From positions 1-7,509 of the forward strand of contig JAQAZP010000206.1 of NCBI GenBank assembly GCA_032127265.1: 7,509 bases of DNA, in the 5' to 3' direction. Shown here one piece after another: positions 5,536 to 7,509 of the stretch. Within the stretch, counting starts at the first letter, position 1; each line of letters begins with the position of its first letter. The translations under genes and the position numbers were made by a program. This stretch comes from JAQAZP01 sp032127265 (GTDB lineage: Bacteria > Acidobacteriota > JAQAZP01). The notes beneath the pieces were generated by a model. That model ran no database searches and was not told the DNA's origin. It saw only the letters and a list, made by a program, of their open reading frames with translations.

Positions 5536-6933
5536 ATGCAGGGACGCAAACTTGAGGTGATGGTCGACTCGCTGAGGCGGCTGATCCGCCGCTCGGCCCA
5601 TGGCCACATCCACAACATGCTGGTCAAGGGACAATGGCGGGCCGTGGACATCTTCGACCTGTTCAATCACCTCAGCACGTCGGAAAAGAATACAGTCTTC
5701 ACCATCCTCATGGAGCGGGAAAAGTTGCTGGCCGCCGAAGTGCTCAGCGAGATGCCCCCGCCCATCGGTGTGGAGCTGCTGTCGACCTTCAAGGACGAAC
5801 AGATTGCCGGGCTGCTCCAGGAGCTCTCCCCGGATGATGCCACTGAATACATCGCGGCCATGCCCGGGGAGAGTGCGTCCCGCATGCTCGAGCTGATGCG
5901 GGACGAGGAAGCCCAGGACGTTCAGGACCTGCTGCAGTACGACGAGGAGACCGCCGGCCGGATCATGACCACCGAGTTCTTCGCTCTGGACGAAGACACT
6001 CTGGTCAAGGACGCCATCTCCTCGCTGCGCGACGCGGCGGAAACGGAAATGGTCTTCTACCTCTACGTGGTGGACGACCGGAACCACCTGATCGGTGTCT
6101 GTTCGCTGCGGCAGCTGCTGCTTTGCAAACCCGAGCTGCCGCTGAAGCAGTTCATGCAGACCGACGTGATCAGCGCCACCACCGACACCGACCAGGAAGA
6201 GGTGGCCCGCATCGTCTCACGCTATAACCTGCTGGCCATCCCGGTGACCGATGAGAACAACCGCCTGATGGGCGTGGTGACCATCGACGACGTGGTGGAT
6301 GTGATCAAGGAGGAGGCCACCGAGGATTTTTACAAGATGGCCGGAACCAGCGACGAGGAGATCCTGACCAAGTCGGTGATCAAGAGTGCGCGAATCCGGC
6401 TGCCCTGGCTGCTGGCCAGCTTTTTCGGCGGCATCGTGGCCACGGTGATTCTCTCGCAGTTCGAAGGCACCTTGTCCCGCTTTGTCATGCTGACCTATTT
6501 CATCCCGATCATCATGGGCATGGGGGGCAACATCGGCAACCAGTCGTCGACGATCATCGTCCGCGGTCTGGCCACCGGACGGATCGAGCTCTCCATGCTG
6601 GGCCGGGTGGCGGCGAAGGAGATCCGCATCGCCGTGGTGCTGGGCCTGGCCTACGGACTGCTGCTGGGAGTCATCGCCTTTATCCTCGGCCTGCGGGAGC
6701 CGATGGTAGCCAGCCCGATACTGTTTGGCGCCATTGTGGGTGTCGCCCTGTCGGCCTCGATGATCCTGGCCGGCACCATCGGTTCGATCATCCCCATGAC
6801 CCTTCAGAAGGCGAACATCGATCCCGCGGTGGCGGCCACACCTTTCGTGGCCACCGCGGTGGACATCCTTGGCGTGCTCTTCTACCTCGGGATGGCCCGC
6901 TACCTGCTGCCCCTGGTAGTGCCCCTCAGTTGA
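5536..6933 (+). CDS. mgtE: MgtE family magnesium channel/transporter
   Basis: From ATG 5536 the product has 465 residues, close to the family norm of about 450. It has a cytoplasmic helical N domain (about 10-135), a CBS pair (about 140-262, including GRIMTTEF, LIGVCSLRQL, LLAIPVTDE and MGVVTIDDVVDVIKEEATED), a connecting helix (EDFYKMAG onward) and five membrane segments (about 288-310, 318-342, 363-386, 394-420, 440-462). Family motifs in the pore are present: RLPWLLAS, PIIMGMGGNIGNQ (324-336) with RGLATG, and TAVDILG with D443 matching the conserved pore aspartate. MgtE is a Mg2+-selective inner membrane channel whose N and CBS domains close the pore when cytoplasmic Mg2+ is high; the acidic residues around 251-264 fit such sensing. 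A TTG at 5464 would add 24 unrelated residues and overlap the terminator, so it is rejected. The ribosome binding site is weak (GGTG 5527-5530). Confidence 0.95.
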   Translation: MQGRKLEVMVDSLRRLIRRSAHGHIHNMLVKGQWRAVDIFDLFNHLSTSEKNTVFTILMEREKLLAAEVLSEMPPPIGVELLSTFKDEQIAGLLQELSPDDATEYIAAMPGESASRMLELMRDEEAQDVQDLLQYDEETAGRIMTTEFFALDEDTLVKDAISSLRDAAETEMVFYLYVVDDRNHLIGVCSLRQLLLCKPELPLKQFMQTDVISATTDTDQEEVARIVSRYNLLAIPVTDENNRLMGVVTIDDVVDVIKEEATEDFYKMAGTSDEEILTKSVIKSARIRLPWLLASFFGGIVATVILSQFEGTLSRFVMLTYFIPIIMGMGGNIGNQSSTIIVRGLATGRIELSMLGRVAAKEIRIAVVLGLAYGLLLGVIAFILGLREPMVASPILFGAIVGVALSASMILAGTIGSIIPMTLQKANIDPAVAATPFVATAVDILGVLFYLGMARYLLPLVVPLS

Positions 6934-6975
6934 CCACCGTCCGCCGGGGCGTCGCGTTTCCAGGGTACAGATACG

Positions 6976-7509
6976 ATGGCCCCGATCAGTGGAAAAAGTG
7001 AGGCCGTGGTCCTCAGGACCTTCGACCTGCGGGAAAGGGACCTCATCGTCGTACTGCTCACCCGCAGCGCCGGCAAACTGCGGGGCGTGGCCAACGGAGC
7101 CCGCGGCGGGCGAGTGCGGCGCTTCGGCGGCGTCTTTCTCCCGGGTACCATCGTCTCCCTGGACTGGTTTGACAACCGCCGGGGGGAACTGGTGCGGATC
7201 GATGAGTGCACCATCGTCCGCTCCTATTTCAGCGATATCTCTGCCAGCCTCGACCTTTCGCTGCTCCATTCCTACTTTCTTGAACTGACCGACGGGTTCA
7301 CCGAAGCCAAGGATCCCAACGATGACATGTACCGGCTGCTGCGGCTCTGCCTTGAACAAGCCTGCGTGGAGGGCGTGGAGTTGGTCACCGTGAGGCGCTA
7401 CTTCGAATTCTGGTTGCTGCGACTCTCCGGTCTCTTTCCCGAGCACGACAACTGCGAAAACTGCGAGACCGCCCTGCAGCCGGGCTGCGATGTCTGGCTG
7501 CACCCGGAG
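6976..7509 (+). CDS. recO: DNA repair protein RecO, N-terminal part (3' end outside window)
   Basis: An open frame begins at ATG 6976 and runs to the right edge for 178 residues without a stop; full RecO proteins are about 240-260 residues. The N-terminus shows the RecO OB-fold pattern: EAVVLRTFDLRERDLIVVLLT, GKLRGVANGAR, RRFGGVFLPGT and ELVRIDE (71-77). The helical domain follows (SLLHSYFLELTDGFTEAKDPN, MYRLLRLCLE, RYFEFWLLRLSGLFPEHDNC). C160, C163 and C171 look like the start of the four-cysteine zinc site; the fourth would lie beyond the window. RecO works with RecR, and with RecF in many bacteria, to load RecA on SSB-coated single-stranded DNA in gap repair. AGGG at 6962-6965 lies 10 nt before the ATG, an acceptable spacing. 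The 42 nt after mgtE hold no clear terminator, so co-transcription with mgtE is likely. Confidence 0.93.
   Translation, partial: MAPISGKSEAVVLRTFDLRERDLIVVLLTRSAGKLRGVANGARGGRVRRFGGVFLPGTIVSLDWFDNRRGELVRIDECTIVRSYFSDISASLDLSLLHSYFLELTDGFTEAKDPNDDMYRLLRLCLEQACVEGVELVTVRRYFEFWLLRLSGLFPEHDNCENCETALQPGCDVWLHPE

Noticed and set aside
6217..7503. Antisense open frame of 428 codons spanning mgtE and recO
   Set aside because: It runs across two recognisable sense genes and their spacer, has the same His/Gln/Asp-rich shadow composition, and resembles no family.
1..7509. Mobile element, CRISPR array, tRNA/rRNA, toxin-antitoxin or defence island
   Set aside because: No direct-repeat arrays, terminal inverted repeats, transposase or integrase motifs or structured RNA genes were seen. 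The window is filled by conserved housekeeping genes on one strand.

Overview
This window is a block of G+C-rich chromosomal housekeeping DNA. All seven genes lie on the + strand and are packed end to end. The order is phoH (3' end only), pgpH-type HD phosphohydrolase, ybeY, corC/hlyC-type CBS protein, era, mgtE and recO (5' part only). The phoH-pgpH-ybeY-era-recO core is a widely conserved neighbourhood, also known from Firmicutes. A CorC-like protein between ybeY and era, mgtE between era and recO, and strong G/C preference at third codon positions suggest a Desulfobacterota-like (deltaproteobacterial) bacterium. That assignment is inference from context; there is no rRNA or other phylogenetic marker to confirm it.

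Layout: bases 1-338 are the end of PhoH. Bases 335-2794 encode a membrane protein of about 819 residues with a periplasmic domain, seven further membrane helices and a cytoplasmic HD domain, likely a cyclic di-AMP phosphodiesterase. Bases 2791-3234 encode YbeY, 3271-4530 a DUF21-CBS-CBS-CorC_HlyC protein, and 4530-5435 the GTPase Era. phoH/pgpH and pgpH/ybeY overlap by 4 nt, corC and era overlap by 1 nt, and ybeY and corC are 36 nt apart. This indicates one translationally coupled operon. A GC-rich hairpin with broken T tracts follows era, and a weak promoter candidate precedes mgtE (5536-6933), so mgtE-recO may be a second unit. recO starts at 6976 and runs off the right edge.

Functionally, the first operon combines RNA and ribosome maturation (YbeY, Era, and PhoH by association) with nucleotide second-messenger turnover (PgpH) and a CBS-domain membrane protein. 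A Mg2+ channel (MgtE) follows. Mg2+ supply, second-messenger level and ribosome assembly are physiologically linked, so the grouping is sensible, but it does not prove a shared mechanism.

I found no mobile element, CRISPR array, tRNA, rRNA or obviously new system. The most unusual observations are two long G homopolymers inside pgpH, the second placed so that a -1 slip would fuse PgpH in frame to YbeY, and a DUF21 membrane domain in the CorC-like protein that lacks the usual conserved polar motifs.
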